64,000 nucleotides of DNA from Mesorhizobium sp. YIM 152430 (lineage in GTDB: Bacteria > Pseudomonadota > Alphaproteobacteria > Rhizobiales > Rhizobiaceae): positions 62,001 through 126,000 of the forward strand of contig NZ_JARGES010000041.1 of the NCBI RefSeq assembly GCF_029210365.1, read 5' to 3'. Under the pieces are notes generated by a model, which saw only the letters and a list, made by a program, of their open reading frames with translations, was not told the DNA's origin and ran no database searches. The number at the start of each line of letters is the position of its first letter. Position 1 is the stretch's first letter. The position numbers and the translations under genes were made by a program. Positions 26,793 to 36,724 of this stretch are shown piece after piece.

Positions 26793-27719
26793 ATGAAGAC
26801 ATTGCTGCTCTCGGCCAGCATCGCAATCGCCCTCGGCTGCGCGGTCCTACCCGCACCGGCATTCGCGCAGACGAGCGAAGTGCGCTACGTCGTCAACAAC
26901 ACGCCGATCACGAGCTACGACATCCAGCGACGTGCCGCCTTCCTTCAGTTGCAGCGTCGCGGCGGTGGCCAGCAAGCGGCGGCGGACGAACTGATCGAGC
27001 AGGCCCTGCGGCGCAACGAGGTCCGCCGCCTCAATATCAACATCTCCGACGACGACGTGGCACAGGCATACCAGCGCTTCGCCAGTTCCAACAACATGTC
27101 CATCGCCCAGATGGACCAGGTCATGTCGCAGACGGGCGTGACGAAGCAGCATTTCCTCGAATTCATTCGCTCTCAGATGGGCTGGAGCCAGGCTCTCGCC
27201 GCACGCGCGCGCCATGACCAGGGCAGCCGCGTCAGCGAGCAGGACGCGGTTCAGCGCATGTTGCAGCAGGGCGGCGAAAAGCCCGTGGCGACCGAATACA
27301 TGCTGCAACAGGTGATCTTCGTCGTGCCGGCGGCAGAGCGCGGCGCGCGCCTTGCCACACGCCGACGCGAGGCCGAAGCGATGCGCGCACGGTTTCAGGG
27401 TTGCGATTCGACCGTCCAGTTCGCCAAGGGCCTCATCGACGTGACCGTACGCGATCTCGGTCGCGTTCTCGAGCCGCAGCTTCCCCCAGAATGGGCCGAC
27501 CCGATCAAGTCGACTACTGCCGGAAATGCAACGGTCGTGCGTGACACCGACCGCGGCGTCGAGTTTATCGGCATCTGCAGCGCGCGCCAGGTCTCCGACG
27601 ACACGGTCGCGCAGGCCGTCTTCGAAGCGGAAAACCTCGGCAACAGCGCGGATTCCGACGATCTGAGCAAGAAGTATACGGCCGAGCTTCGCGAACGCGC
27701 GCAGATCGTCCAGAGATAG
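26793..27719 (+). CDS. SurA-like periplasmic chaperone / peptidyl-prolyl isomerase
   Basis: 308 residues. Signal peptide 1-27 (cleavage after APAFA). SurA_N-type chaperone domain from about 30 to 150 (VRYVVNNTPITSYDIQRRA). The C-terminal part (about 170-290) corresponds to one weakly conserved parvulin domain; the usual two PPIase domains of E. coli SurA are reduced. It should escort barrels such as LptD to the outer membrane, and the gene follows lptD directly. A CAGGAGGC ribosome-binding site precedes the ATG. Confidence 0.88.
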   Translation: MKTLLLSASIAIALGCAVLPAPAFAQTSEVRYVVNNTPITSYDIQRRAAFLQLQRRGGGQQAAADELIEQALRRNEVRRLNINISDDDVAQAYQRFASSNNMSIAQMDQVMSQTGVTKQHFLEFIRSQMGWSQALAARARHDQGSRVSEQDAVQRMLQQGGEKPVATEYMLQQVIFVVPAAERGARLATRRREAEAMRARFQGCDSTVQFAKGLIDVTVRDLGRVLEPQLPPEWADPIKSTTAGNATVVRDTDRGVEFIGICSARQVSDDTVAQAVFEAENLGNSADSDDLSKKYTAELRERAQIVQR

Positions 27720-27756
27720 AACAAGCGCCGGCGCCTCGCGTCGCTGAAAGGTCGTC

Positions 27757-28758
27757 TTGCCGGCACCTCTGGTCATCACTTGCGGCGATCCGTCCGGGAT
27801 CGGACCGGAACTGATCCTCAAAGCCTGGAACGCGCGACATGAGCGGCCGGTGACGCCGTTCGGCGTGATCGCCGATCCGCAACTTCTCCGCAATCGCGCG
27901 CGCCTGCTCGGGATCGAAGTCGAGATCGCTGTGGCTGATGGAATGAAGCACGGCGTTCTCTTCGCCGATGCACTGCCGGTCATCCCGCTCCTCAACCGTC
28001 TGGTCGATCGGCCGGGAACGCCGGACCGGGCGAATGCCGCAGGCGTCATCGAGGCCATCGACCGCGCCGTCGAGCTCGTGTCCAACGCTGACGCCCGCGC
28101 CATAGTCACGGCGCCGATTTCCAAGAGGCCGCTCTACGAAGCCGGTTTTCGCTTTCCCGGCCATACCGAATATCTGGGCCATCTCGCCGCAGCCCGCTAC
28201 GGGCACGTCGTCCAGCCCGTCATGATGCTCGCCGGACCGGCTGTCCGCGCCGTCCCCGTCACCATCCACATTCCGCTCGCAGAGGTTCCGGCCGCATTGA
28301 CGCGGGATCTGATCGTTTCCACCTGCCGGGTTGTCGCCGCCGACCTCGTCTCCCGTTTCGACATCAAGCGGCCGCGGCTTGCCGTTTCGGGCCTCAACCC
28401 CCATGCCGGCGAAGGCGGCGCGATGGGGCGCGAGGAGATCGAGACGATCGGCCCGGCGATCGAGGATCTGAACGGCGAAGGCATCGACGCTTTCGGCCCC
28501 CTGCCCGCCGATACCATGTTCCATGCACGGGCGCGGGAAAGCTACGACGTGGCGATCTGCATGTATCACGATCAGGCGCTGATCCCGGCCAAGGCGCTGG
28601 CTTTCGACGAAACGGTCAACGTCACGCTCGGCCTTCCCTTCGTGCGCACCTCGCCCGACCACGGCACCGCCTTCGACATCGCGGGTAAAGGCATTGCGCG
28701 CCCCGACAGCCTGCTCGCGGCGATCGACATGGCCGACCGCATGAGCCTGCGCGCATGA
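27757..28758 (+). CDS. pdxA: 4-hydroxythreonine-4-phosphate dehydrogenase
   Basis: 333 residues. PdxA oxidises 4-phospho-hydroxy-L-threonine with NAD in vitamin B6 (pyridoxal phosphate) synthesis. N-terminal [18 protein letters not shown], the [10 protein letters not shown] metal-site region, and [12 protein letters not shown] with [15 protein letters not shown] near the C-terminus are family motifs. The start is TTG at 27757, giving the normal N-terminus. It lies in the lpt-surA-pdxA-rsmA order typical of proteobacteria. The stop overlaps the rsmA start. Confidence 0.95.
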   Translation: MPAPLVITCGDPSGIGPELILKAWNARHERPVTPFGVIADPQLLRNRARLLGIEVEIAVADGMKHGVLFADALPVIPLLNRLVDRPGTPDRANAAGVIEAIDRAVELVSNADARAIVTAPISKRPLYEAGFRFPGHTEYLGHLAAARYGHVVQPVMMLAGPAVRAVPVTIHIPLAEVPAALTRDLIVSTCRVVAADLVSRFDIKRPRLAVSGLNPHAGEGGAMGREEIETIGPAIEDLNGEGIDAFGPLPADTMFHARARESYDVAICMYHDQALIPAKALAFDETVNVTLGLPFVRTSPDHGTAFDIAGKGIARPDSLLAAIDMADRMSLRA

Positions 28759-29582
28759 GCATCGACGGCCTGCCGCCGCTGCGCGAGGTGATCGCGCGGC
28801 ACGAACTGCGCGCCAGGAAGTCGCTCGGTCAGAACTTCCTGCTCGACCTCAACATCACTTCCAAGGTTGCGCGCGGCGCCGGCGACCTGACCAACGCGAC
28901 GGTCATCGAGGTCGGCCCCGGCCCCGGCGGGCTGACGCGCGCGCTGCTCTTGAACGGTGCCAGGCGCGTGATCGCGATCGAACGCGACGAGCGGTGCCTC
29001 GCCGCGCTCGAAGAGGTGTCGGCGCATTATCCCGGCCAGCTCTCGGTCATCTCGGGGGACGCGCTGACGACCGACTTCGCCGCTCTGGCGCAAGGCAGCG
29101 AGGGTGTGCGGATCGTCGCCAATCTTCCCTACAATATCGGCACCGAGCTTCTGGTCCGCTGGCTCTCGGCCGAGCCGTGGCCGCCCTACTGGACGTCGCT
29201 GACTCTGATGTTCCAGAAGGAGGTCGCGCAGCGCATCGTGGCGACGCCGGACGACGATGCCTATGGCCGCCTCGCCGTCCTCGCCGGCTGGCGCAGCCAT
29301 GCCGACATCCTGTTCGACCTGCCGCCGCAGGCTTTCACGCCGCCGCCGAAGGTGACGTCCGCGGTGGTTCATCTGGTTCCGCGCGAAAATCCCCTGCCAG
29401 TCGATGGCGCCAAACTCTCGAAGGTCACGGAATTCGCCTTCGGACAGCGCCGCAAGATGCTGCGTCAGAGCCTGAAGCCGCTCGGCGGCGAAAAACTGCT
29501 GGACGCGGTTGGAATCGAGCCGACGCGGCGCGCCGAGACATTGTCGGTTGCCGAATTCGTCGCGATCGCACAGGCTCTCTGA
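28755..29582 (+). CDS. rsmA: 16S rRNA (adenine(1518)-N6/adenine(1519)-N6)-dimethyltransferase
   Basis: RsmA/KsgA (275 residues) dimethylates A1518 and A1519 of 16S rRNA late in 30S assembly. SAM-binding [16 protein letters not shown] and the catalytic [12 protein letters not shown] are plain. The C-terminal helical domain holds [17 protein letters not shown]. It starts inside the pdxA stop codon (ATGA). Confidence 0.97.
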   Translation: MSIDGLPPLREVIARHELRARKSLGQNFLLDLNITSKVARGAGDLTNATVIEVGPGPGGLTRALLLNGARRVIAIERDERCLAALEEVSAHYPGQLSVISGDALTTDFAALAQGSEGVRIVANLPYNIGTELLVRWLSAEPWPPYWTSLTLMFQKEVAQRIVATPDDDAYGRLAVLAGWRSHADILFDLPPQAFTPPPKVTSAVVHLVPRENPLPVDGAKLSKVTEFAFGQRRKMLRQSLKPLGGEKLLDAVGIEPTRRAETLSVAEFVAIAQAL

Positions 29583-29606
29583 ACTTTTCCGGCGAAGGAG
29601 GTTCTC

Positions 29607-30008
29607 ATGACCGTGAAGACCGTTCATCCCTTCCTGATGTTCCAGGACGGCCACGGCGCAGCCGCGCTGGATTTCTACCGTAACGTCTTTCCCGCAATGA
29701 CCGTCGAACGGCTCGACCTCTACGGTCCAGGCTCACCCGGTCCCGAAGGCACGATCCATCGCGCCGAGTTCACCATCGCCGGGCAGAAGGTCCTTGCGAG
29801 CGACAGCTTCGTGCGGCACGCCTTCGGCTTCACGCCGTCCTTCTCGTTTTTCGTCCAGTGCGGAAGCGAGGACGAAGTGACGGCGCTGGCGGACAGGTTG
29901 AAGGACGGCGGCGCCGAGATGATGCCAGCCGGCGATTACGGCTTTTCGAAACGCTTTGCCTGGGTGAGCGACCGCTTCGGCGTATCATGGCAGATCAACT
30001 GCGACTGA
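29607..30008 (+). CDS. VOC family protein (PhnB-like glyoxalase fold)
   Basis: 133 residues. The sequence TVHPFLMFQDGHGAAALDFYRNVFP and the end KRFAWVSDRFGVSWQI match the PhnB-like branch of the vicinal-oxygen-chelate superfamily (Pfam 3-dmu-9_3-mt). These are small metal-binding, usually dimeric proteins with poorly known substrates. A strong AAGGAGG site lies just before the ATG. Convergent with gmk at a 4-base distance. Confidence 0.87.
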   Translation: MTVKTVHPFLMFQDGHGAAALDFYRNVFPAMTVERLDLYGPGSPGPEGTIHRAEFTIAGQKVLASDSFVRHAFGFTPSFSFFVQCGSEDEVTALADRLKDGGAEMMPAGDYGFSKRFAWVSDRFGVSWQINCD

Positions 30009-30012
30009 CCGT

Positions 30013-30666
30013 TCAGATTTTCTCGTCCAGAAGGCCGGACACGAACTCGAACAGCCCCGGACGCCGGTCGCGGCGCAGACGTTCGGCCCTGACGATCGCC
30101 TCGACGGCATGGAAGGCGCGGTCAAGGTCGTCATTGACGACGACATAGTCATATTCACGCCAGTGTTCGATCTCGACGCGGGCATTCTTCAGCCGTGCCT
30201 CGATGACGTCGGCATTGTCCTCGGCGCGGCGCGTCAGCCGCGATTTGAGTTCGCGCATCGACGGCGGCAGGATGAAGATGGAAACGATGTCGCCGCGCAT
30301 CTTCTCGCGTAGCTGCTGGGCACCCTGCCAGTCGATGTCGAACAACATGTCGCGGCCGGCGGCCATCGCCTCTTCGGCTGGCTCACGCGGGGTCGCATAG
30401 AAATTGCCGTGAACCTCGGCCCATTCGAGCAAGGCGTCGTTGTCGCGTAACAGGTCGAATTCGCGCTTGGTGCGGAAATGATAGTGGACGCCGTCGATCT
30501 CGCTGGGGCGGCGCGGACGGGTGGTCACGCTGACCGAAAGCTGGAAACCCTGGTCGCTTTCGAGAAGATTGCGCGCGATGGTCGACTTGCCCGCGCCGGA
30601 AGGCGAAGAGATGACGAGCATCAAGCCGCGCCGGCGAATGGCGGCAGACGGGAGTTCGTTTTGCAT
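30013..30666 (-). CDS. gmk: Guanylate kinase
   Basis: 217 residues. Phosphorylates GMP to GDP with ATP. P-loop [10 protein letters not shown] near residue 21, GMP-binding [15 protein letters not shown], and the lid region. The ATG at 30666 gives a short leader before the P-loop and lies two bases after the yicC stop. Last gene of the leftward fab-mltG-yicC-gmk cluster. Confidence 0.96.
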   Translation of the reverse strand: MQNELPSAAIRRRGLMLVISSPSGAGKSTIARNLLESDQGFQLSVSVTTRPRRPSEIDGVHYHFRTKREFDLLRDNDALLEWAEVHGNFYATPREPAEEAMAAGRDMLFDIDWQGAQQLREKMRGDIVSIFILPPSMRELKSRLTRRAEDNADVIEARLKNARVEIEHWREYDYVVVNDDLDRAFHAVEAIVRAERLRRDRRPGLFEFVSGLLDEKI

Positions 30667-30668
30667 TC

Positions 30669-31559
30669 CTACTCCAGATTCTGGACCTGTTCGCGGAACT
30701 GGTCGATGACCGCCTTCAGTTCCAGCCCGATCGCGGTGATGGCCGCCGCGTTCGACTTGGAGCACAACGTATTCGATTCCCGGTTAAATTCCTGCGAAAG
30801 GAAGTCGAGCCGCCGCCCGACCGCCCCGCCGCCGGCCAGAAGCGTACGCGCCGAGGCGATGTGCGTGCGCAGGCGGTCGATCTCCTCGCGGATGTCGGCC
30901 TTGGTGGCGAGATAGGCGGCTTCGGCATTCAGCCGTGTCTCGTCGAGCGGCGCACCTGTCTCAAGCAGCAGCCGGACCTGCTCGGCAAGGCGCAAACGGA
31001 TCGCGGCGGGGTCGCGGGAGGGATCTGCCGCGGCGCGCTCGGTCAGGCTTTCGATGCGGTCGATCTGGCCGAGCATGATCGTCTTCAGCGCCCGCCCTTC
31101 CTCGCGCCGCGCCGCGGTCAGCCCGGCAAGCGCCTCGTCGAGGACGATGAGAATGGCCGCGTCGCGGGCGGCGCGCGCGTCGTCATCGAGAATGCTCTCC
31201 TGCATCTCGATCACGCCGCGCAAGGCCAGGAGGCCGTCCGCCCGCGCTGGGGCGACGCCGAAATCGTGCTCCAGGCGCTGGGCCAGCGTGGCAAGCTCGA
31301 CGAGCAGGGTTTCATTGACGGTTACGGCAGCCGGTGCCGCGGATAGGCGGGCCACAGAAAGATTTGCATAGATGTTGCCGCGCTGGAAAGTCTTCTGCAA
31401 AGCCTGGCGCGCAGGCTGCTCTATGCTCTCGAAGCCCGGCGGCAGGCGCAGGCGCGCATCGAGCCCCTTGCCGTTGACCGATTTCAGTTCCCAGACGATC
31501 CGGTCGTCGCCGGCCTGAGCCGATGCGCGGGCAAAGCCCGTCATGCTCTCGATTGTCAT
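30669..31559 (-). CDS. YicC family endoribonuclease-type protein
   Basis: 296 residues. Begins SMTGFARA, the hallmark of YicC, with a C-terminal DUF1732 domain (about 210-296) containing [10 protein letters not shown] and [14 protein letters not shown]. YicC of E. coli has been reported to take part in small-RNA turnover and to have RNase activity. ATG 31559 is preferred to the overlapping GTG 31562 because GGGAG lies just upstream. Between mltG and gmk, the usual position. Confidence 0.92.
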   Translation of the reverse strand: MTIESMTGFARASAQAGDDRIVWELKSVNGKGLDARLRLPPGFESIEQPARQALQKTFQRGNIYANLSVARLSAAPAAVTVNETLLVELATLAQRLEHDFGVAPARADGLLALRGVIEMQESILDDDARAARDAAILIVLDEALAGLTAARREEGRALKTIMLGQIDRIESLTERAAADPSRDPAAIRLRLAEQVRLLLETGAPLDETRLNAEAAYLATKADIREEIDRLRTHIASARTLLAGGGAVGRRLDFLSQEFNRESNTLCSKSNAAAITAIGLELKAVIDQFREQVQNLE

Positions 31560-31580
31560 CACGCTCCCAATTCGCGCCGG

Positions 31581-32774
31581 CTATTCGTCTTCCACGATCT
31601 CGTCCGCAAGAACGGCATCTTCATCGGTCGGCGCGGCACCCGCTTCACGGCGCTCGCGCTCGATCTGGCGCCAGCGGGCGACATTGCGGTTGTGCTCGTC
31701 CAACGTCTGCGCGAAGGCGTGACCGCCGGTGCCGTCGGCGACGAAATAGAGATCGTCCGTCTGCGACGGGTTGGCGACCGCCTCCAGAGACGCCCGGCCG
31801 GGTATGGCGATCGGCGCGGGCGGCAGGCCGGCGATGCGATAGGTGTTGTAGGGCGTGTCGCTCTCGATGTCGGAGCGATAGATCGGCCGGTCGGCCGGCT
31901 TACCCTCGCCGCCGAAGATGCCATAGAGGAAGGTCGGGTCCGACTGGAGGCGCATTCCCTGGTTGAGCCGGTTGATGAAGACGGAGGCGACGTGCGGGCG
32001 CTCGTCGGCGCGGCCGGTTTCCTTCTCGACGATCGAGGCGAGGGTGACGAATTCCTCGATCGTGTCGATCGGCAGGTCGTCGTCCCGGCGGGCCCAGATC
32101 TCTTCGATCATGCGCTGCTGATCGGCCGAAAGGCGGTCGATCAGGTCCTGACGGTTCATGCCGCGGGTGAAGCGGATGGTGTCGGCGGCGATCGAGCCTT
32201 CCGGCGGCAGTTCGGACGGCATCTCGCCTTCCAGTTCCTCCATTGCGGCGATTCGCGCGAAAGCCTGATGGACGGTGAAGCCCTCGGGAATGGTCAGCGC
32301 GTGCAGGACCGAGCGGCCGCTCTTCAGGAGTTCCATGATCTCGTACATGGAAGCGCCTGCCTTCACTTCATATTCGCCGGCACGTAAATTCGCATCGCTG
32401 CCATAGGCGCGAAGGCCGAGGCGGAAGATACGGGCATCCGAGATGAGCCCCTGGCGCTCGAGAGTGGAGGCAATCTCGGCCGTGCCGGTGTTCGGGCGGA
32501 TGAGGACGGTCTGTGTCGTCGTCGACGGTCCCTGGCCCTCGAATTGCACCTTGCCGTAATAGACCGCAGCGCCTGCCGCCAGCGTTGCGAAGACGATGCA
32601 GGACATGACGAAGTTCATGAAGATGACGAACTGGCTGCGCGAGCGGCGCGAGCGTGCGGGCGGGGGCGTGCCGGCCTGCGACCGCAGTGCCTCGCTTCGC
32701 GACTTCGCAACAATGGGCCGCGATTGCATGGGCGGCTGGCCGGGCTGGTTCCCGCCTGCAGGATCAGTGGTCAT
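31581..32774 (-). CDS. mltG: Endolytic peptidoglycan transglycosylase MltG
   Basis: 397 residues. A cytoplasmic Pro/Arg-rich N-terminus of about 65 residues is followed by one membrane helix (about 70-92, FVIFMNFVMSCIVFATLA) and a periplasmic YceG domain. The catalytic Glu is in LASIVEKETGR. MltG cuts nascent glycan strands and sets their length. The long tail (about 30 acidic residues) is common in rhizobia. The start at 32774 avoids an unlikely Pro/His leader. Confidence 0.94.
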   Translation of the reverse strand: MTTDPAGGNQPGQPPMQSRPIVAKSRSEALRSQAGTPPPARSRRSRSQFVIFMNFVMSCIVFATLAAGAAVYYGKVQFEGQGPSTTTQTVLIRPNTGTAEIASTLERQGLISDARIFRLGLRAYGSDANLRAGEYEVKAGASMYEIMELLKSGRSVLHALTIPEGFTVHQAFARIAAMEELEGEMPSELPPEGSIAADTIRFTRGMNRQDLIDRLSADQQRMIEEIWARRDDDLPIDTIEEFVTLASIVEKETGRADERPHVASVFINRLNQGMRLQSDPTFLYGIFGGEGKPADRPIYRSDIESDTPYNTYRIAGLPPAPIAIPGRASLEAVANPSQTDDLYFVADGTGGHAFAQTLDEHNRNVARWRQIERERREAGAAPTDEDAVLADEIVEDE

Positions 32775-32870
32775 CTGGCCTCTAACTCTCGGATGCAATG
32801 GAATCGCCACGCAAGGTAGCGGCCAATATGGCAAAATCTTTGCGCGGGCGGAACGGCCGACCGAAGGCGA

Positions 32871-34133
32871 TCAGCCGTTGTAACGCTGAAAGACGAGCGA
32901 CGCGTTGGTGCCGCCGAAACCGAAGGAATTCGACAGGGCGACATTGATCTCGCGCTCGCGCGGCTTGTGCGGAACGAGATCGATTTCCGTTGCCTTCGAC
33001 GGATTGTCGAGATTGAGCGTCCCCGGGGCGATGTTGTCGCGGATGGCGAGAATTGAGAAGATCGCCTCGGCCGCGCCGGCCGCGCCGAGCAGATGGCCGA
33101 TCGACGACTTGGTGGACGACATCGAAATCTTCGACGCCGCGTCCCCGACGAGACGCTCGACCGCACCAAGCTCGATTGTGTCGGCCATGGTCGAGGTGCC
33201 GTGGGCGTTGATGTAGTCGACATCGGATGGCTTCAGGCCGGCGCGCTTCAGCGCCATTGCCATGCAGCGGAACGCGCCGTCGCCGTCTTCCGAGGGGGCG
33301 GTGATGTGATAGGCGTCGCCCGACAGGCCATAGCCGACGATCTCGGCATAGATTTTGGCGCCGCGGGCCCTGGCGTGTTCGAGTTCTTCCAGGACGACCA
33401 CGCCGGCGCCCTCGCCCATGACGAAACCGTCACGGTCCGTGTCATAGGGGCGCGAAGCCTTTTGCGGCGTGTCGTTGAAATCGGTGGAAAGCGCCTTGCA
33501 GGCCGAGAAGCCGGCGATGGAAAGCCGGGTGATCGGCGATTCCGCGCCGCCGGCCAGCATCACCTCCGCGTCGCCGAAGGCGATCAGGCGGGCCGCGTCG
33601 CCGATGGCGTGCGCACCGGTCGAGCAGGCGGTCACGACCGCATGGTTCGGCCCCTTGAGACCGTGGCGGATCGACACCTGGCCGGAGACCAGGTTGATGA
33701 TGTTGCCGGGAATGAAGAAGGGCGAGATGCGGCGCGGGCCGCGCTCGTGCAGGATCAGCGCGTTCTCCGCGATGCCCTCGATGCCGCCGATGCCCGAGCC
33801 GATCATGACGCCGGTGGCGTTCTGGTCCTCGGTGCTGGTCGGTTTCCAGCCGGAATCGGCAAGTGCGAGTTCGGCCGCGGCGACGCCGTAGAGGATGAAG
33901 TCGCCGACCTTGCGCTGCTCCTTCGGCTCCATGAACGCGTCAGGATCGAAGGCGCCCTCCTGCGACATGTCGCGCGGGATCGGCATGGCGATCTTGCAGG
34001 GAAGATCGCTCGTCTCGAACTGGTCGATGGGCCGCGCAGCGCTCTTGCCGGAAAGAAGCTCTTTCCAGCCATGTTCAACACCGACGCCGAATGGCGACAG
34101 AAGGCCAAGGCCCGTGACGACGACGCGTCTCAT
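32871..34133 (-). CDS. fabF: Beta-ketoacyl-ACP synthase II
   Basis: 420 residues. Condenses acyl-ACP with malonyl-ACP in fatty-acid elongation. The active-site Cys170 is in VVTACSTGAH; the two His are in NAHGTST and GHLLGAAGA. ATG 34133 gives MRRVVVTGLGLLSP, the normal start. Located 52 bases downstream of acpP, its substrate carrier. Confidence 0.96.
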   Translation of the reverse strand: MRRVVVTGLGLLSPFGVGVEHGWKELLSGKSAARPIDQFETSDLPCKIAMPIPRDMSQEGAFDPDAFMEPKEQRKVGDFILYGVAAAELALADSGWKPTSTEDQNATGVMIGSGIGGIEGIAENALILHERGPRRISPFFIPGNIINLVSGQVSIRHGLKGPNHAVVTACSTGAHAIGDAARLIAFGDAEVMLAGGAESPITRLSIAGFSACKALSTDFNDTPQKASRPYDTDRDGFVMGEGAGVVVLEELEHARARGAKIYAEIVGYGLSGDAYHITAPSEDGDGAFRCMAMALKRAGLKPSDVDYINAHGTSTMADTIELGAVERLVGDAASKISMSSTKSSIGHLLGAAGAAEAIFSILAIRDNIAPGTLNLDNPSKATEIDLVPHKPREREINVALSNSFGFGGTNASLVFQRYNG

Positions 34134-34185
34134 TGGCCGTCCTCCCTCAAAATCGTGAACATGCGCCCGCTGCGCGGCAATCGGA

Positions 34186-34422
34186 TCAGGCGGTGGCCTT
34201 CTCGATGAACTTGACGGCATCGCCGACCGTCAGGATCGTCTCGGCGGCATCGTCGGGAATCTCGACGCCGAATTCTTCCTCGAAGGCCATGACGAGTTCG
34301 ACCGTGTCCAGGCTGTCTGCGCCCAGATCGTCGATGAAGCTCGCGCCTTCGGTGACCTTGTCGGCTTCGACGCCCAGGTGCTCGACGACGATCTTCTTGA
34401 CCCGTTCTGCGGTATCGCTCAT
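34186..34422 (-). CDS. acpP: Acyl carrier protein
   Basis: 78 residues, acidic. The 4'-phosphopantetheine attachment site is Ser37 in GADSLDTVE. Carries growing acyl chains for the Fab enzymes encoded on both sides. It has its own 245-base upstream region, suggesting a separate strong promoter, as expected for this abundant protein. Confidence 0.98.
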   Translation of the reverse strand: MSDTAERVKKIVVEHLGVEADKVTEGASFIDDLGADSLDTVELVMAFEEEFGVEIPDDAAETILTVGDAVKFIEKATA

Positions 34423-34470
34423 TTCGAAAAACCCTCGAGTTTGTGGTTTGCGTATGGTGTTCGGTCTTCG

Positions 34471-34492
34471 TTAGCCGCCCGATAGCGGCTAA
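34471..34492 (-). promoter_or_regulatory. Hairpin in the acpP leader
   Basis: TTAGCCGC (34471-34478) pairs with GCGGCTAA (34485-34492) around CCGATA, about 50 bases before the acpP start. No T-run follows on the coding strand, so it is more likely a leader structure or stabiliser than a terminator, although it could also end some fabG transcripts. Confidence 0.4.
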
Positions 34493-34667
34493 TCAAGCTT
34501 TAAGATGCCTTCAAATCCGGCGGCGGCAGACTGTTCCGTTGTTCTGGGGAACGAGGTTGCATTGCCCCCTGCGGACGGCAATTGCGGCCCGATTACACGA
34601 CTTCCGGGCCGGTTCCAAGGCGAAAGGCTGCGCTTTTCCGTTGATAGCCGAATTGATGCTGCCGCAA

Positions 34668-35405
34668 TCAGATCATCGCCATGCCGCCATTGACGTGCAG
34701 GGTCTGGCCGGTGACGTAGCCGCCGGCGTCCGATGCCAGGTAGATGACGGCAGCCGCGATGTCGTCGCCCCTGCCCATCTTCTTCATCGGGATCGCGCCC
34801 ATGATCGCCTCGCGCTGCTTGTCGTTCAGCTTTTCGGTCATGGCCGATTCGATGAAGCCGGGGGCCACGCAGTTGACGGTGACGTTTCGCGTCGCGATCT
34901 CCTGCGCCAGCGACTTGGAAAAGCCGATCAGCCCGGCCTTGGAGGCGCAGTAGTTGGCCTGGCCGGGATTGCCGGTCACGCCGACGACGGAGGTGATGTT
35001 GATGATGCGTCCAGAACGGCGGCGCATCATCGGATGCGTCAGTTCACGCGTCAAACGGAAGACGGCGCCGAGATTGACGTCGAGCACGGAATCCCAGTCC
35101 TCGTCCGACATGCGCACGAAGAGGCCGTCGCGCGTGATACCGGCATTGTTGACGAGGATGTCGACGCCTTCGAGCTCGGCTTCGGCCTTCTTGCCGAGTT
35201 CCTTGACGGCGTCGCGGTCCGACAGGTTGGCCGGGAAAACCTTGACGCGATCGCCAAGTTCGCCCGCCAAAGCCTCGAGCTTCTCGACCCGCGTGCCGTG
35301 GATGCCGACAATCGCGCCGGCCTTGTGCAGGGCGCGGGCGACCGCCTCGCCGATGCCGCCGGTCGCGCCTGTGACGAGCGCCTTCTTTCCAGTCAAGTCG
35401 AACAT
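34668..35405 (-). CDS. fabG: 3-oxoacyl-ACP reductase
   Basis: 245 residues, classical SDR. Reduces beta-ketoacyl-ACP with NADPH. Cofactor motif TGATGGIG (12-19), NNAG (86-89), and catalytic Ser139, Tyr152, Lys156 in YCASKAG. The C-terminal HVNGGMAM is typical of FabG. Between fabD and acpP; an AGGAAG site precedes the ATG. Confidence 0.97.
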   Translation of the reverse strand: MFDLTGKKALVTGATGGIGEAVARALHKAGAIVGIHGTRVEKLEALAGELGDRVKVFPANLSDRDAVKELGKKAEAELEGVDILVNNAGITRDGLFVRMSDEDWDSVLDVNLGAVFRLTRELTHPMMRRRSGRIINITSVVGVTGNPGQANYCASKAGLIGFSKSLAQEIATRNVTVNCVAPGFIESAMTEKLNDKQREAIMGAIPMKKMGRGDDIAAAVIYLASDAGGYVTGQTLHVNGGMAMI

Positions 35406-35425
35406 TTGGCTTCCTTTCGGATGTG

Positions 35426-36367
35426 TCAGGCCAGATTGGCGAGCGCGGTCTCGATATCCTGCGGCGTCGTGATCGACACCGGGGTCAGGTCGCGGTTAAT
35501 GCGGCGGGCAAGCCCGGAGAGGACTTTGCCGGTGCCTACTTCATAGAGTGTGGTCAGGCCGTTCGCGCCGAACCATTCGATCGTCTCGCGCCAGCGCACC
35601 TGGCCGGTGACCTGCGCGACGAGGCTGTCGACGATCTCATCGGGATCGGTGAGCGGCGAGACGGTGACGTTGGCAAGGACCGGCACGACGGGCGCCTTCT
35701 TCTCCACCGTGCCGAGTGCGACGCGCATCGCATCAGCGGCAGGCGACATCAGGGCCGAGTGGAACGGGGCGGAAACGGGCAGCATCAGCGCACGCTTGGC
35801 GCCTTTTTCGGTGGCGATGCGCGCGGCTTCGGTGACGGCTTCCTTCGAGCCGGAAATGACGAACTGGCCGCCGCCATTGTCGTTGGCGATCTGGCAGATG
35901 CCCTTTGAACCGGCTTCCTCGCAGGCCGCCTGCACGACATCCTGTTCCAGCCCGATGATCGCCGCCATGGCGCCCTCGCCGACCGGCACGGCCGCCTGCA
36001 TGGCATTGCCGCGCGTGCGCAAGAGGCGGGCGGTGTCTGCGACCGAGAACATGCCGGCCGCGCACAGCGCCGAATATTCACCGAGCGAATGGCCGGCGAC
36101 ATAGGCGACCTTCGACTTCATGTCGAAGCCGCGCGCTTCCATGGCGCGGATGGCCGCCATCGACACAGCCATCAGCGCCGGCTGGGCGTTGGCGGTCAGG
36201 GTCAGCTTTTCCTCCGGCCCTTCCCACATGAGGGTGGAGAACTTTTCACCGAGCGCCGCATCGACCTCGTCGAAGACCGCGCGTGCCTCGGGAAAGGCGT
36301 CGCCAAGGTCCTTGCCCATGCCGACCGACTGGCTGCCCTGTCCGGGAAAGGTGAATGCAATCGCCAC
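35426..36367 (-). CDS. fabD: Malonyl-CoA:ACP transacylase
   Basis: 313 residues. Loads malonate from CoA onto ACP. Opens with AFTFPGQGSQSVGMG; the nucleophile is Ser94 in GHSLGEYSA. The start is GTG at 36367, which gives the usual N-terminus; the frame continues upstream without family similarity. First gene of the leftward fatty-acid cluster, divergent from rpsF. Confidence 0.96.
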   Translation of the reverse strand: MAIAFTFPGQGSQSVGMGKDLGDAFPEARAVFDEVDAALGEKFSTLMWEGPEEKLTLTANAQPALMAVSMAAIRAMEARGFDMKSKVAYVAGHSLGEYSALCAAGMFSVADTARLLRTRGNAMQAAVPVGEGAMAAIIGLEQDVVQAACEEAGSKGICQIANDNGGGQFVISGSKEAVTEAARIATEKGAKRALMLPVSAPFHSALMSPAADAMRVALGTVEKKAPVVPVLANVTVSPLTDPDEIVDSLVAQVTGQVRWRETIEWFGANGLTTLYEVGTGKVLSGLARRINRDLTPVSITTPQDIETALANLA

Positions 36368-36724
36368 GGCGCGTCTCCTCTGGTCGTCCGGTCCGTCTAC
36401 GTGGCAAAGCGTGTGGCGCAGGCGGGGCCGGAAAGTCAAGGCTGGCGGGCAAATCGCCTCTCGTCGGTGCCTGAGCATTGCATCGCGGCGAAGATGGTGT
36501 ATATGAGCCGCACTCTGCCGGTCCTAGCTGGGGGCTGAACGGAGGGCCATGCGCGTTTCTCGATGAAAATTGCACATGAATGAAGGCCAGGTGCCTTCGG
36601 CCTCCCGTGTCTCCGCTCTCGACCGTCTCGACCACAGCCTTTCTTCCCGCCTCGCGGGTGAGAGAAGTTGATGAGGCTTTAGCCGCTGGCGCCGCGCAGG
36701 GAAACGAAGAAAGGCTAAGGATAC
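36368..36724. other. Divergent fabD/rpsF intergenic region with structured rpsF leader
   Basis: 357 bases without a gene. It must hold both promoters. On the rpsF side I see a small hairpin (CCCGC 36646-36650 with GCGGG 36654-36658) and then a longer helix whose 3' arm contains the rpsF ribosome-binding region (see the separate entry). A nearby direct repeat CTCGACC occurs twice around 36619-36632. Confidence 0.55.
36677..36720 (+). promoter_or_regulatory. Candidate S6:S18 autoregulatory leader structure
   Basis: CTTTAGCC (36677-36684) can pair with GGCTAAGG (36713-36720) with one G-U pair. The 3' arm covers the AAGG ribosome-binding site, five bases before the rpsF ATG. Inside, CTG-GCG/CGC-CAG-like pairing presents CCG (36692-36694) in a small loop. 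Known S6:S18 leader RNAs expose a CCG that mimics the 16S rRNA site. Fold drawn by eye. Confidence 0.35.

Noticed and set aside
34423-34667. Small gene between acpP and fabG
   Set aside because: Only a short frame with no ribosome-binding site or coding bias; the region is better explained as the acpP promoter and leader.
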